Made by a program: the position numbers and the translations under genes. The notes under the pieces are model-generated. The model had not been told where the DNA came from and did not search any database. It saw only the letters and a program-made list of their open reading frames with translations. From Pammene aurita (Eukaryota; Arthropoda; Insecta; Lepidoptera; Tortricidae), in assembly GCA_947086415.1 (NCBI GenBank), contig OX352296.1:38332901-38396900 (forward strand): a stretch of DNA of 64,000 nucleotides. The letters run 5' to 3'. Positions 33,822 through 46,403 of this stretch are shown piece after piece; the stretch's first letter is position 1; each line of letters starts with the position of its first letter.

Positions 33822-34176
33822 TGTATACAGCCTGTAAATTTTATACGGGCGTATACTTTATCCACCTATAGTATCCAGCAATAGGACTCATATAGTATAA
33901 TCATTTTGTTAAATAGTGTTATTAATTATGTGTAACGACTTTCTAAAGTCCTACCGGGCACCGATGTACGCTATACAACTGATTTAAAACTGACATAACT
34001 GACATGACGCATCGGTAATTTAATTGTCATGGATGCAATACATTGCGGGCTGAATTATTATGTATGAAAAAAAATTTCCTTATTTTCATAAAGAAATAAA
34101 TGCAAATAGGTTCCCTAGGTCCAATACTAATCGCCAGTACAATATACGCCCGTATAAAATTTACACACTGTATAGT
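33822..34176. repeat. Foldback element, 'gtaaattttatacgggcg' arms
   Basis: 'gtatacagcctgtaaatttt' continuing to 'tacgggcgtata' at ~33822-33852 faces its reverse complement at ~34145-34176. The 350 bp size fits a MITE. Confidence 0.6.
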
Positions 34177-34515
34177 TAACACGGGTATGCAAGGGAGACC
34201 TCCATATTTTGCGCATTGCACAAAGTGTGACTGAGAGACTGCCACACGACTAATTCAATATAGGTCCCGGAACCTAAAAAAACTATTTGATGGCACACAA
34301 TCGAGCGACTGGTACCATATCTCCCTTTTTGTATAAATCAATGCTAAATACCTACCTATACTTCCTTCGATTGTTATTAAATCAAATACAACATTGAAAA
34401 CATTTTTAAATCGAGCGATTGTCATAATTTTCCCTCATAAGGCTGAAAAAAAAGAAACATAGGCGAAATGGTTACGACCATTACCTAACCAACATGCATA
34501 CCGGTCGCGCAGATA

Positions 34516-34567
34516 ATTTTTTTTATACCACGACGGTGGCAAACAAGCATACGGCCCGCCTGATGGC
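34516..34567 (-). repeat. 5'-truncated A-tailed SINE
   Basis: A T run, then 'ataccacgacggtggcaaac', 'aagcatacggcccgcctgat' and 'gg', in minus orientation. Only the last ~50 bp of the family is present. Confidence 0.7.
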
Positions 34568-35149
34568 AACTAACAATGACCCTATGGTTTGCAAAACATT
34601 CTATATAATTTTCTTAATTACCCCCTTAAAGCACCAGGGGACATACAACCTACAAAAGCTTCAGCTCAATCGATCTACCAATTTCGGAGCTAATAGACAT
34701 TGTGACAAGACAGAGTAGTACCTACATGCTTCCTTTTAAACCATTTTGGTACGGAACCTTAAAAAATTTCCAGATTCCTGAAATTTTAGTGCTCCCGTAA
34801 TTAAAATGATACCAGCAATTGATACCCAAAAAATGGTTAATTAGGTAGAAACAAATAGTTGGCAACAAATATTTAAACCAAGCCTGCTTTGAATAATAGA
34901 TGCCAAGTTAATATTTTTGTTGCCAACCTATTATTTCAAGTTCCCGGTTAATTTTTTGGTCAGCTATATATTGCTGCCGTTTTTCAATAATATGATGCCA
35001 CATGTTTGAGGCTTATAAAAAAATATTGTCGCTAAAATATTAATTCACGGCCAATTTATATTATTATATGCCTTAGAAAAGTTGCCGATTCATGTTTTAG
35101 ATACCCGGAAAATTATAAGCCATAATTAAGTGTATTATCAAATCCTGAT

Positions 35150-36190
35150 ATGATAAACATATTGTCAATACAGATTATTAATCAATTTAAACCCAATAGC
35201 GTGCTAAATAGCAAGAAGAGTCTAATCAGAGTTGCATGTTTTCAAGATTTCGAAGGAGGAGGTTATCAATTCGTCGGGATCATTGTTTTTGCTTTTTTAT
35301 TTTTGTTCACCGATTATTCGAAGACGGCTGGACCAATTTGGAAAATTCTTATTTTGTTTGAAAGAGTGTATACTTTACAGTTGGTCCCATTGTAATTAGG
35401 TCAGGTCAGGATCTGATGATGGGATCTAGGAGAAATCGAGTGATTTGAGTGATGATGTTGAGATATAGTGATTTGAGTGTTTTTTACAGCAGCTCGAGCA
35501 TTTGCCTTTGTAAATGTGGATGCTATGTGGAGTCGGTTCTTTTTATTTAAAAATAATTTTTAAACCTGTTTTTGCCCACGGCCTTGTCGGGAGGTAAGGG
35601 GGAGAAGGAACATCTATCCACCCCAAATGTCAACCCCCCTGCTCACGTGTAATGACGGTGGTGAATACCGTGGTACCTCCTACTAGATAACCAACGGGGC
35701 TCTGACGACCGAATTCATGGCGGTATAACCATTCATCACCTACCTGAGGGTAGAAAAGGCTTCAGTGAGCCTTGGGAACTAAATACTTCCTAATGTCTGG
35801 TGCAGAAGGCAACGGTAAACCACCGCACTATATTTCCTTGAAAGTTGAGATGGAAAAAGTTACCCATGGCCTTGTCTGCGTAGAATTAGTAACCCCTCCC
35901 CCCCTTTTTTTTTGTCCAACCCTCCTTAAGGGATGATTTCGGCATTGAGAACTATTATATATCCTTCCCCAGAAGTCAAACTATCTTCATACGAAATTGC
36001 ATCAAAAGTGGTTCAACTTATTGATTCCCGATACAAACTTCCACCCCCCCCCCCCCTTTCACTCCCTGAAAAGATTATTTCTCGGATAAAAACTATAACA
36101 TATCCTTTCCCGGGACTCAAACTATTGTTAAATCTCAAACTGTGCACTATAACTGGTTGCGATATCTTAATGCAAGCGTAATCCATGTTA
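35150..36190. repeat. Cluster of dispersed repeat fragments
   Basis: 35250-35400 has 'cgaaggaggaggttatcaat' and 'gttcaccgattattcgaaga', a phrase related to the 'accgacttcaa' family. 35575-35880 has 'ctgacgaccgaattcatggc' and 'tgcagaaggcaacggtaaac', a phrase I associate with lepidopteran LINE 3' ends. The rest includes a C run at ~36044. No intact element is visible. Confidence 0.4.
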
Positions 36191-36624
36191 CATAAGGTTC
36201 AATTTTTATAATATAAATGCTGTGAAATATTATATACATAAATGAAGTGTTTTCATAATAATTCCGATGCCGGTATTATTACAGTATTAATTTCCAATCT
36301 GCAGTGCTACTTGAAAAACACTCATTATCATAACTATTTATATTACGCTAATGAAGACAGCATTTTGAATGGGCCCTTGAGAACTAGGTACCTATAAATT
36401 ACCTATTACCTATTACTTACTTACTACTTGCCGAACATGTGTTTGAATACTATGAATCTTATTTAATACGAATGGAAGGTAAACTTGATGTATTTCAACG
36501 ATAACATTACAATATGACTGAATTCCATAGTATTATGTAACTGCCACATAAAATAATACAAATACAGAATGTAACAAATACATAGTGGTGATCTGTAGGA
36601 CGCTTACGAATAAATGCCTTTTTA

Positions 36625-37165
36625 ACAGACTTCAAAAAAAAGTATGTACTCAGTTTGACCTGTATGTATGTATGTTTGTCCGCGATTATCTCGCGTTTGG
36701 CTGAGCCGATTTTGATGCGGTTTTCAGAAAAGTATTTGTTGCATTCTGGAGACGGTTTTGGTATAGGGTCAGGTGGTTGACTATGGGACACTTTTTTTGA
36801 GTGGCCTTAAATCCGGGACCAATTATCATAGAAAGTTGCTATTATGAAAGATAGCTATAAATTTTATCGTTTAAACTAAGTATCACTAAAAAGTATGAAA
36901 TAAAAAAGTAAAAATAAAAACAAAACGAAAAATTTTTTTTAAAGGGAACGCTTTCAAAATAGTAACCTATTGAAAAACACAAAATATTTTTTATATACCC
37001 ACTCCTATCCTTATCCAGTCTTGAAAGAAGTTAATGATTATCGGGGTATTTAAAGCCGGTGCAAAACCAACAAAATTAAAAATAATGCTGCCAAAAGAAA
37101 TCTGGCACCGACTTCAAAGCTTTTCAGTAGGTTAGTTTTTTGAAGGCAGTTCCGTTTTTTTTAAA
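36625..37165. repeat. Repeat of the 'accgacttcaa' family
   Basis: It starts with 'cagacttcaaaaaaaagtat' and the phrase 'cgcgtttggctgagccgatt'. It ends with 'ggcaccgacttcaaag', a phrase also at 19664-19678. Probably a decayed non-autonomous element. Confidence 0.5.
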
Positions 37166-38088
37166 GAAATCAATTTGGCTATTCTTTGTTTTGTTTTTAT
37201 TTTTAAAACTAGCCATTTGGATATCGAAGAAAAAGTACAACACACGTGAAAACGATTATTAGACGAATACTCTTGTTTTTGACTGCATTTTATGAGTTAA
37301 AGAATATTCAAAACAGAGTAAAGTAGTAAACCCGACCCGACCAATAACTTCCTGTTGTTCTGCATCGGCAAAACTCAAGGAACCCAAAACAAGGAAACAA
37401 GACTTTGTGGCCTTAAGATAAAGCTTACTTTTGCAATAGCGAAAGTATCGACTGTTAAATTTTGTGGATATGAGACTCTAAATATACTTTGTTATTAGCT
37501 CATGTATTTACCCGAAGCAAAGTACAATATTATGTAGGTCCTAGTAGGTACTCTACGCATACTTCGAACAGGTTTGACAAAAATATTCGTTTAAGGGGCT
37601 GACAACAGCTTAATTCCATCCCTATTTTATTCAGCGCGAGTGAAAGAAAAACACTATATTACGATTAGTATAGGAGCTCATTTCAAATTTAGCAAAATTA
37701 TGAATAAAAAAAAAACTACGAATTAATTGAGAAATATAAAACAATGAAGTTTTTAGTATTAGTATGGTGGAATGTTATCCTTAATTACAGACTCAACAAT
37801 AACCATAAAATATTGTAATTTTGTATTTTGTAAATTGTTTAATATGTATTCTCCTAGCAGGGCTGGTAACCCATGGAGTCTTATTACCACCCCTCTTTCT
37901 TCCTGAAGGAGAGGCCATTAATAAAAAATAAAAAAGAATATGTAAAATTGAATTAAACTACTTATATCTAAAAACGTAAACAATATTTTCAAATGTAAAA
38001 ACAATAATAAATGGCTATTCTGATTCTGATTCTGACAGACGAATTAAGTCAAGAAACTGAAGACATGCGACTGTTTAAAGCTAATATT
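37166..38088. other. Gene-free stretch
   Basis: AT-rich, nothing recognised. Confidence 0.4.
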
Positions 38089-39531
38089 AAGTAAGTAAGT
38101 AAGTAAGTAAATATTCTTTATTACACCAAAAATAATAAAAATATTTTTACAATAAACTTAAAATAAGGTAACAACAGGCGGTCTTATCGCTGAAAAGCGA
38201 TCTCTCCCAGACAACCTTTGGGTAGCAGGAAATGAAGAATTAATTTAAAATAACAGGTAGTACAAAGAATTTAAAGTAAAGAGAGCAAATTACACAGCAA
38301 CACACAAACTCCTACAAATTTCTAAAAAAAAATATTAAAAACCAACTAAAAATACATAAATAAAACATAAAGATATCATACTTATACATACATATATATA
38401 AGTTATAACACATACAATATATACATACACATAATATATTGGCAAATTAAGGTAGAGATAAATAATAGAGTTTCAACTGATTTTTAAAAGAGGGAAGAGA
38501 TTTCGCTAGTCTTATATCCACGGGCAAAGCATTCCACAAGCGAACAGCTTGGAAGGTGAAGGAGTTGCTGTAAAACTTCGAGGTGGATGAAGGAAGAGCA
38601 AGAATATGAGTCAGAGAACACCTGATAGAAGAGAGACGTTTGAAACGCTCTTTGAGATAAGGAGGCGTAGCAGGGTTGAAAAGAATACCATAAAGAAGTG
38701 AGAGAATATGAGAGTCATGGCGACAGCGGATCGGAAGCCATTTAAGCTGAGAACGGAAATGAGATACATGGTCATACTTGCGCAAGCCGAATATGAACCA
38801 TAATGCAGAGATTTTGGATGCGCTCAAGTTTATTCAGCTGGATCTCGGTAAGGTCAAGATAGCAGGTGTCAGCGTAATCTAATATAGGGAGTAAAAGAGA
38901 TTGAGCTAGCGCAACCTTAGTGGCGTGAGGCAAAAAGTTTCGAAGTCTGCGGAGCGAACCTACTGCAGCAAACATTTTCCGGCTGACCTCGCTCACCTGA
39001 AGTACCCATGAGAGAGTGCGGTCCATAATAACACCGAGATTTTTAACCTGGTCTAAGTATGGAATATGAACGCCGTCAAACACAATGGAAGGTAAATTTT
39101 TAAAATTAATTTTTGCCATAAGCATTGAGCTACCTATAACTATAACTTGAGTTTTAGCGGGATTCACCATGAGACCATAACATCTGCTCCAATTTAAAAT
39201 ACTCTCCAGATCGCTGTTCATGGCGCAAATGGTATGAGTAAGATCGGTAAGAGAGCCTTGAGAGTATATCTGAAGATGGTCAGCGTACAGGTGATAGGAG
39301 GAGAGAATATTACATGTAATAGAGTTTATGAAGATAGAGAAAAGAAGAGGGGATAGCACGCCGCCCTGTGGCACTCCAGCAAGCGTGTTGCACCACGAAG
39401 ATCGGAAGGAATCCACCTTTATACGCTGCCGACGCCCTACTAAGTAACTACGGAACCAATCAATTACTGTAGGAGATACATTAAGAGAGCGCAATATGCC
39501 TAGTAAAATATCGAAGTCAACCGAGCTAAAA
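38089..39531 (-). mobile_element. LINE Z, 5'-truncated non-LTR retrotransposon
   Basis: The element runs on the minus strand from ~39531 to a (TTAC)n tail, seen as 'taagtaagtaagtaagtaa' at 38089-38108. Its 3' untranslated part includes 'cggtcttatcgctgaaaagc' on the plus strand, a common lepidopteran LINE 3' phrase as I remember it. Confidence 0.8.
38447..39531 (-). pseudogene. LINE Z reverse transcriptase, decayed
   Basis: The frame begins mid-domain with AFSSVDFDILL, then LAGVPQGGVLSPLLFSIFIN, then LYADHLQIYSQ, then VKNLGVIMDRTLSW and LDYADTCYLDL. The second catalytic aspartate of YADD is replaced by histidine, which should abolish polymerase activity. A frameshift near 38800 moves the C-terminal part into another frame (FIFGLRKYDHVSHFRSQLKW ... 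FKNQLKLYYLSLP, stop at 38447). With truncation, a lost catalytic residue and a frameshift, this copy is dead. Confidence 0.85.
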
Positions 39532-41320
39532 GCATAGCTTTTCAGCCAAAAGTGATAAAACGTATTATATTAAGCTGTAGCTTTGGAATTATTTTCTATC
39601 GAGCCGATTTCGTCCAATCGTGTATTGGAATTTAAAAAGTTCTTGTAGTTCTGGGTAAAAAACTGTAAAGTCAATTTGAAGTCATCGGGTGTTGTCAGCC
39701 TCTTAAGATAAGGGTTCTTTTCCATTTTTAGGGTACCGCGATCGGAACTAGGAACCCGATGTTTTGGTTATCTACGTCTTTCGGTCGGTCTACATTTATG
39801 TAAAGTAATGAAAACTAGATGCACAACATAACTGGTTAAGTAGTTTTTCAGTAGATATTTTTTGGAAAACGTATTCCTTTTCAGTACCGAAGAGAGAATC
39901 TTCATGTCTTGTCTATATAATATTTCCTAAAATTCCTCTTTTCTCGGAAAAACTCGAAAGCCACTAATACGACGAACAACTATGGCATATTATTATTATT
40001 ATTAATAACATGGCTCATTATTATTATTAATAACATGGCTCATTATGCTAGTTTTATTGAACTAGTAGAAAACGTCACAATGAAAGCTCAAGTTGAATTG
40101 CCTCGACAGTGCCACAATTTCTTCAAATGCATTAGCCAACAAAATTACCTACTGCAGTGAGCCAATTACACATTGCGGCCAGCAAAGTCCAATGCAGAAT
40201 TATTTTGTACTTGCCTATTAAAAAATTCAGTCATACTTGTTCATCTTTTAAGGATCTAGATGGATTCTGGAGTTCTGGATTCTAGATGTTTCTTTATAAA
40301 TAATTACAGTGCTAGCGTCCAAGACTTTTTGTTCCCGTATTTAGAAGTTTTTTGATGATGATCGATCTCACAAGTCATTGGACACTTTAGTATCTTTGAT
40401 TCCGTTACTGATATACAATGGCATATTATGTGAAAAAAGTATTGAAGCGGGTTCTACTGTAATTTAAACTAAGATTTAATTTTCCTCATTGTCCATAACT
40501 TTTCACCTTAATTCAGACTAAGACCTTGTGGAAGTAAAAACAGTGTATTAAGTTAGTTCTTTACATAAAGTTTGCATAAAACTTTAGATGGATTGAAAAT
40601 TGATTATGATGGAGTGTAACAAAAAATGTTTACTTTGTAAAAAGTCCTTCTAAAAGTTTCTGTGAGTTTGTTAATAAGTACTAAAGTTTTGCTTGATTTA
40701 TTTTGGGTAATATCACGTGTATGTCATTAATCGCTAGAAGAAAAGTACTGTAGGTGGAAAAATGTAAGTACCTACTTGTTTTTGAACTTTTTTATCTGTA
40801 GCACATAGACACATCTAATCGCTGGTCCATTATTACAGGGTTCTATACAGGTTGAAATATTAATAACCGTTCATACTAAGCGATAGGTGATTAGGTAGGC
40901 CATACTGAACAAGTTTTACTATGGGACCAACTCCGAAATCGCAAAAAAATTTTTGGCTTCCCCATAGAAAACGACAACATCTGATCGGCCCAAATGTATG
41001 AAACAGCCAAAAAAAATCCCAATTTCGAAGTTGTATGTATGGCTTACGTATTTAATCACCTCGCTCATTATGAACGGTGGTTAATATTTCACCTGTATAA
41101 GTAAGTATGTCTATCGTCACCTAGTTATTAGCTTTGCTTAATTTGGGCCTTAATAAGTTGTGCCGTGACTTTGCCAACCGTGTGTGCTTGACCACAATTT
41201 TTTTTTTTTTTTATTCTTGGGTTTGATTGACGCCATAAAGCTCTATAAATGGAGTACGCTTCGCCTCATCTTTCCAAACAAAAAAGTCTGCCAAAATCTG
41301 AGGGGGGCGAGGTAGCACGC
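39532..41320. other. Gene-free stretch
   Basis: A short local duplication at ~39995-40040 ('ttattattattaataacatg' twice). Otherwise nothing recognised. Confidence 0.45.
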
Positions 41321-41326
41321 ATGTGA

Positions 41327-41445
41327 AGTTTTCAAGTCAAAGGTACATCATTGTCGGTTGTTAATACAGTTTATTTCTAAATGAATTTTTATGGCAGCAA
41401 CGCTTTATTGACAACCGACAAAGATGTACCTTTGACTTGAAAACA
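41327..41445. repeat. Foldback, ~35 bp arms
   Basis: 'gttttcaagtcaaaggtaca' continuing to 'ttgtcggttgt' faces 'acaaccgacaaagatgtacc' continuing to 'tgacttgaaaac', with a ~46 bp loop. One or two mismatches only. Confidence 0.7.
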
Positions 41446-42470
41446 CCAAACATATTTGACATATTATTTTTATACTTCATAACACTAAATGGAGCAATAG
41501 ATAGTCGACTGTACAAGTGTTAACATATGGTTCATTATTGGATGCAGTTTTTGCAAATGTCAAACAAAAAAGCCAAGGATCATTTTTGATTGTATTTTCA
41601 AACAAAATATAGAAGACAGCAATCCTTAAGCGCATTAAATATGGAGAAGTGTCAAACGTCAAATAGTTACTGCCCGTCAGAAAGAAAACGATTGTCTTTG
41701 AATCGATCCTGTAAACGAAGCTTGATTTTCGATTTAGGTTAAATCTTTTATTACGAAAGTAATGGTAAATAAAGTAAAACTGTACTTACATCTGAAATGG
41801 TATTTCATCTTTTTGTAAACTAGATGAAATATAACATTTTTTTACATCCAAAAACAGCGCATAAGGGCATTTTCACGGAGCTTGTTATCCATCGACAGCG
41901 ATGACGAAAATGGCGTGACATCGATTATTGAAATAGTTTTTATAGATGTACTAGATTTTCCGCCAATACTTTTGACAGAGGGGAAATGATACTCAGGGCC
42001 TCTCCTGGTTTAGAACTCTCTGATTGACGCGATGACAAAACGTTCAAAATACCATGTCCGCCATAACTAAGTACTGTCTCGTAATTTCTATATTAATGGA
42101 CCATCCACCCGACACCGACGCGATCCGGTATGCGCCCGCGCAATCGCCGGCCAATTGATCCGTATTGGTGGCAGCCCGCTATTGGACACGTATCGGCAAT
42201 TGATCAGCGTGCTAATAGAGCAATTAGAACAATATTGCTTAACTGTTTCGTCCCTTTAGTAAATCAGTAACGGACAAATTTTGAAATAAGATATACGTCT
42301 GAAAGAGATCGCTCTTTACCTCGCTGTCAGACATTGATCGCTAAAACCACCACCTTAGCTTTGGGCAGGTTGGAAACCGGCCCTGAAACCACGTCGTAAA
42401 GGCGAGGTTTCCAGCATATAGCTGAGACTGTCCTTTGTCTTGCATATTGTTTATAGATTTATATATAGAA
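41446..42470. other. Gene-free stretch
   Basis: A GC-richer patch at ~42100-42200 ('gacaccgacgcgatccgg') shows no convincing frame. Confidence 0.35.
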
Positions 42471-42740
42471 CTAGGTTTTGCCCGCGGCTTCGCTCGCGTT
42501 AAATTCGGGGTAACACGGTTCCCCTTTCCTGATTGCCCCCCGGAATGCTCCATACAAACTTCCACCCCCCATTTTAGGGAAGTGGGGGTTTAGAAAGAGA
42601 CAAAAAGTAGCCTATGTTACTCTCCATCCCTTCAACTATCTCAACTTAAAAAATCACGTCAGTTCGTTGCCCCGTTTTGCCGTGAAAGACGGACAAACAA
42701 ACAAACAAACACACACATACACTTTCCCATTTATAATAAC
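42471..42740 (-). mobile_element. Short non-autonomous Helitron
   Basis: On the minus strand it starts near 'attataaatgggaaagtgta', has (TTTG)n and 'cgtctttcacggcaaaacgg', and ends with the hairpin 'cgcgagcgaagccgcggg' plus CTAG (42471-42474). These are the start and end patterns of lepidopteran Helitrons. At ~270 bp it codes for nothing. Confidence 0.65.
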
Positions 42741-42742
42741 TA

Positions 42743-43140
42743 CTAGCTTTTTCCCGCGGCTTCGCCCGCGTACTATAAGTACTCAAAAAGGAGGTTCTCA
42801 GTTACACTAGTATGTTTGTATTACCACATTTTCCCCTTTTAGGAGTTGAATTTTCAAAAAACCTGAAACACGTGTTTACTCATTTATCGTTAGGAATACT
42901 CCTGTGAAGTTTCGAATAAAATAGTCTAACAAATTTTGTTTCGCCATACAAACTTTGGACCCCCAGTTTACCCCCTTAGGGGTTGAATTTTGAAAAATCC
43001 TTTCTTAGTGCACCCCTAGACCATATAAGGAACCTACGTGCCAAATTTGGAATCTCTAGAACCAGCGGTTTGGGCTGTGCGTTGATATGTCAGTCAGTCA
43101 GTCAGTCAGTCAGTCAGTCAGTCAGTTTCTGTAACAAAAG
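42743..43140 (-). mobile_element. Second Helitron end with (GTCA)n, interrupted
   Basis: CTAG at 42743-42746 begins another minus-strand Helitron terminus ('gcccgcggcttc' style). The interior carries a GTCA microsatellite at 43090-43127. A foldback element interrupts it just after that. Confidence 0.55.
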
Positions 43141-43583
43141 TAGTGGTGATCCGTTTAAGGACATAATTGACATCGTTATCTAACTATGAAAAACTAAAAT
43201 GAAATTTTCACGCGAAAACAAAAATTGCTTTTGTATGGAGGATTCGCCGGCTGGGATGACGTGTACCAGAGAATTTTTTTTTGTTGGCGTCCAATAGTAC
43301 ATTACTTACCAAGGGCTGTAAAAGAAAGAAAGCCCGAAATCGCAGGTATTTGTGACCCGAGCCACAGGCGAGGGTTGTAAATATGCGATAGAGGGCTTTC
43401 TTTTTTACTGCCCGTGGTGAGTACACAATTTTACGTCTGCACCTGGCCATAATGCGAGTTTTACCGTACGCGTAGCGTGCGGTAAAACTCACATTATGGC
43501 CAGGTGTGACGTAAAAACTTTTTTCCCCTACATTTTATAGTCGCAATACGATACTAATTATGCCCTTGAACGGATCACCACTG
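43141..43583. mobile_element. Foldback element with 'agtggtgatccgtt' ends
   Basis: 'agtggtgatccgtttaagga' on the left is mirrored on the right by 'gcccttgaacggatcaccac'. The flanks are near direct repeats (gtttctgtaaca and gtttctgttaca), consistent with a target duplication. Inside are two more hairpins: 'aagaaagccc' with 'gggctttctt', and ~43440-43503 with arms of ~29 bp ('acctggccataatg'). Confidence 0.65.
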
Positions 43584-44458
43584 TTTCTGTTACATCTTGT
43601 ATGTACTTACACGATAATGTAGTGACAATGTCTAGGTTAAGTTTACTTTCTGTTTTGCTGTAAAAGACCCAAATTGTAATGTGTTTTTTACATGACAATA
43701 CATCATTTACTTAGTAAAATAGTAAAAGGAAGTAATTGCAAGAATTCATCCAAAAATATCGGTCAGATACATGGTTATTTCTCCTTTTTTTGCCATAAAA
43801 AACGTATCAAGTATCAAGAAATTGGCACGGAAGACTTACCATTGAGGATGTTTGTAACTTCGAGCTTAATATTTTGGCTTACTTCCAAATAAGGTGTATA
43901 TTGGCTCGCTTGCTCTTGGCGTGTGAGTGATATTTTTGACCGGCTTGGTTTTACATTAGATCTCAATATTTTTTGCAGTGGGAGAACTGAGTTGCGAGTT
44001 AGATTACATCCTACATAGTGCCATAAAAATAGATTAACTAATTTAAGACATACATAATCTCAGAAAACAACCGTCTTTCGGTTGACGGATAAAAAACCTC
44101 CTAAGTAACTATAATCCTACTAGTACAAACGTACTTCTATTTTTTGTCCACTACTGTATTCACTGCAAAGGAAATTCATTACGTAGATTCTCAAAGCCGG
44201 CTGACAGTTTCATTCACAAAACGTTTAGTACTCGGCTTTTAACTCTTTCCTAGGGTACCTACAGAACGGGACGCACAGGGGTCGAAGCAATATCCAGCGT
44301 ACTCTGTAAAATTTGTGGTAAATTACTCTTTAATTAAGTTGCTGAATGACCATCTGTCGACTTTACATTAATTATACAATGTGTTTAGGAGGAACGCAAA
44401 AGATTTTAACAGTGTATTCTTGATTATACTTTAGGGACTAAAATCCATACTTCCATGT
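43584..44458. other. Gene-free stretch
   Basis: Nothing recognised. Confidence 0.4.
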
Positions 44459-44670
44459 CTTCCATACTAATATTATAAATGCGAAAGTGTGTCTGTATGT
44501 TACCTTTTCGCGCTCAAACCACTAAACCTATTAAGATGAATTTTTGTATGAAGATAGTTCGAGTTCCGGGGACGGACGTGGGATAGTTTTTATCCCAGAA
44601 ATCATCCCTAAAGGGGATGAAAAGGGGGTGGATTACTAATTCCGCGCAGTCCTATAAATTCCGGAATTCG
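44459..44670 (+). repeat. Helitron-type 5' region
   Basis: 'tccatactaatattataaat' and 'gcgaaagtgtgtctgt' followed by 'ttcgcgctcaaaccactaaa' is a frequent lepidopteran repeat start. I could not find its matching CTAG end. Confidence 0.45.
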
Positions 44671-45353
44671 CCCAGTTTCAGAGTACCAATTAAAAAAACG
44701 TTTTTTTATTGTTTTCAAGTAGCCAAAAATGGTTACCAATAATTCCTTACTCAACAACTATTATTGGTTGGGTATAGCAAATACGGAGGGGTCGTTAGGT
44801 TATTGTGAATATAAGTGGAGTCACAGCCGGCGGCCGGGACAGATTTCTTGCCAAGACTTGTTGATATACGTTTGATAATATGTATACATTTTGGAGCTTA
44901 TGCGAGTAGCATAAGGTTCACATTAGTGTACTCATATTTAGAGTTGACAAAGCTGACTCAAGCCTGATAAACCCTTGTGAAACGCAAGGCTTACATGAAG
45001 ATACAAGTAGTTCTATAATATTATTGTTATAGTTTACTGTTTCTAAATGTGAATCATTCGTTATGTACACTGTATATGTCTACCAGTTCTAATAATTCGC
45101 CCTCAGCTGCTCGAAGGTTAACTGGAATAGCTCCCTTAAAGGAAGAAGTTCGCATTTGAACAAAAGTGTTTTTTCCTGCTTTTTTTCCACAATAAACTGT
45201 TTCATAACTGGGTACTATTTACCATTTTTAATGTAAAAGTTTGCATAACTATTTGTATTTTATATCCCAGAATTAAGTCTAACATAACTGTTACAAGTCC
45301 TAAATAATTATCAAAGTAGCAAAGGACTAAAACCCCGATTTTTTAAGGCAAAA

Positions 45354-45425
45354 ATGTGGAACACACTGGACCCGGGGTATGTCCTTAAACTACGTCCGGA
45401 CCTGGGTATGTCCTTAAACTACGCC
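45354..45425. repeat. Small tandem duplication
   Basis: 'gggtatgtccttaaactacg' occurs twice about 30 bp apart in 'gacccggggt' / 'gacctgggt' context. Confidence 0.6.
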
Positions 45426-45615
45426 AAAAAGAAAGGTATGGGCACTGCGTATGGCATCTCGCTAAGTGTGGTAGGGCACGTTCAGCGAATGTCCTCTCGC
45501 TCAAATCTGGAGCAGAGCCTGACTGGAGAAGTACCTCCACCTTACAGAAAACCGCAGCCAAATAGCACCAGACCCTACTCATAGTGTTGTGTTCCTGCTG
45601 GTGAGTAAGGTTGCC

Positions 45616-45830
45616 AAAGAGTTCAAAGAGGACCCAGTGTGTTGACGATGAGGGACCTTCTTGTTCCTTTTAGCCGTCAACACAGTGAATCCTCCATTTT
45701 GTAAAGGGTCGGCATGACGGCACGCGCATGTGACTCCTTTGGAGTAGCAGGCGTCCATAGGTTACGGTAGCTGCTTATCATCAGGCGGGCCGTATGCTTG
45801 TTTGCCACCGTCGTGGTATAAAAAAACACG
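45616..45830 (+). mobile_element. A-tailed SINE, near full length
   Basis: Same order as 7913-8119: 'gaggacccagtgtgttgacg', 'gtaaagggtcggca', 'ggcgtccataggttacggta', 'gccaccgtcgtggtata' and an A run. Confidence 0.75.
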
Positions 45831-46403
45831 ATCTTATTCCCATAACAATAATGTCGTGTCCTCGTATTTTTGACCAGGATATCATTAGACCCCGTTATCG
45901 GAGGTGCAATTTGGTAGCTTGACGTTTTCAGGGATGGGTAAAAATATGTATGATGTCGATATCGATACTCTTCCTTTTTCTTGGCAATTAGTTTTATATA
46001 CAATTTCTAGACTAAAATTTTACATGTTTTTTTGTCACCCATGATAATCATTGTCATCAGAAGTAGAAACCATTATCAGTAGAACAATAACAATATGGTT
46101 GCTATTTTACTTTTCTCATGATTCGAGTTGCAGGGCCGTGCCTGAACGCTCTTGAGATAAACCTTACCCATAGAGGTATATACTGGCTACCTATACTGAA
46201 AATAAATTATTTACGTCAATAGATAGTCAATGTCATCTCACAACAATATCTTCGATTAATTAGCTGTATTTACGAGCATATTTTATTCCTATATAATATT
46301 TCCTAATATTGAAAATGCAGTCATTTCTCACAGAATACCCTGAACTCCAAAAAATGAAAAATGTTAATAAATATTTTTTTTTATTACACATGTTTTACAA
46401 AAT

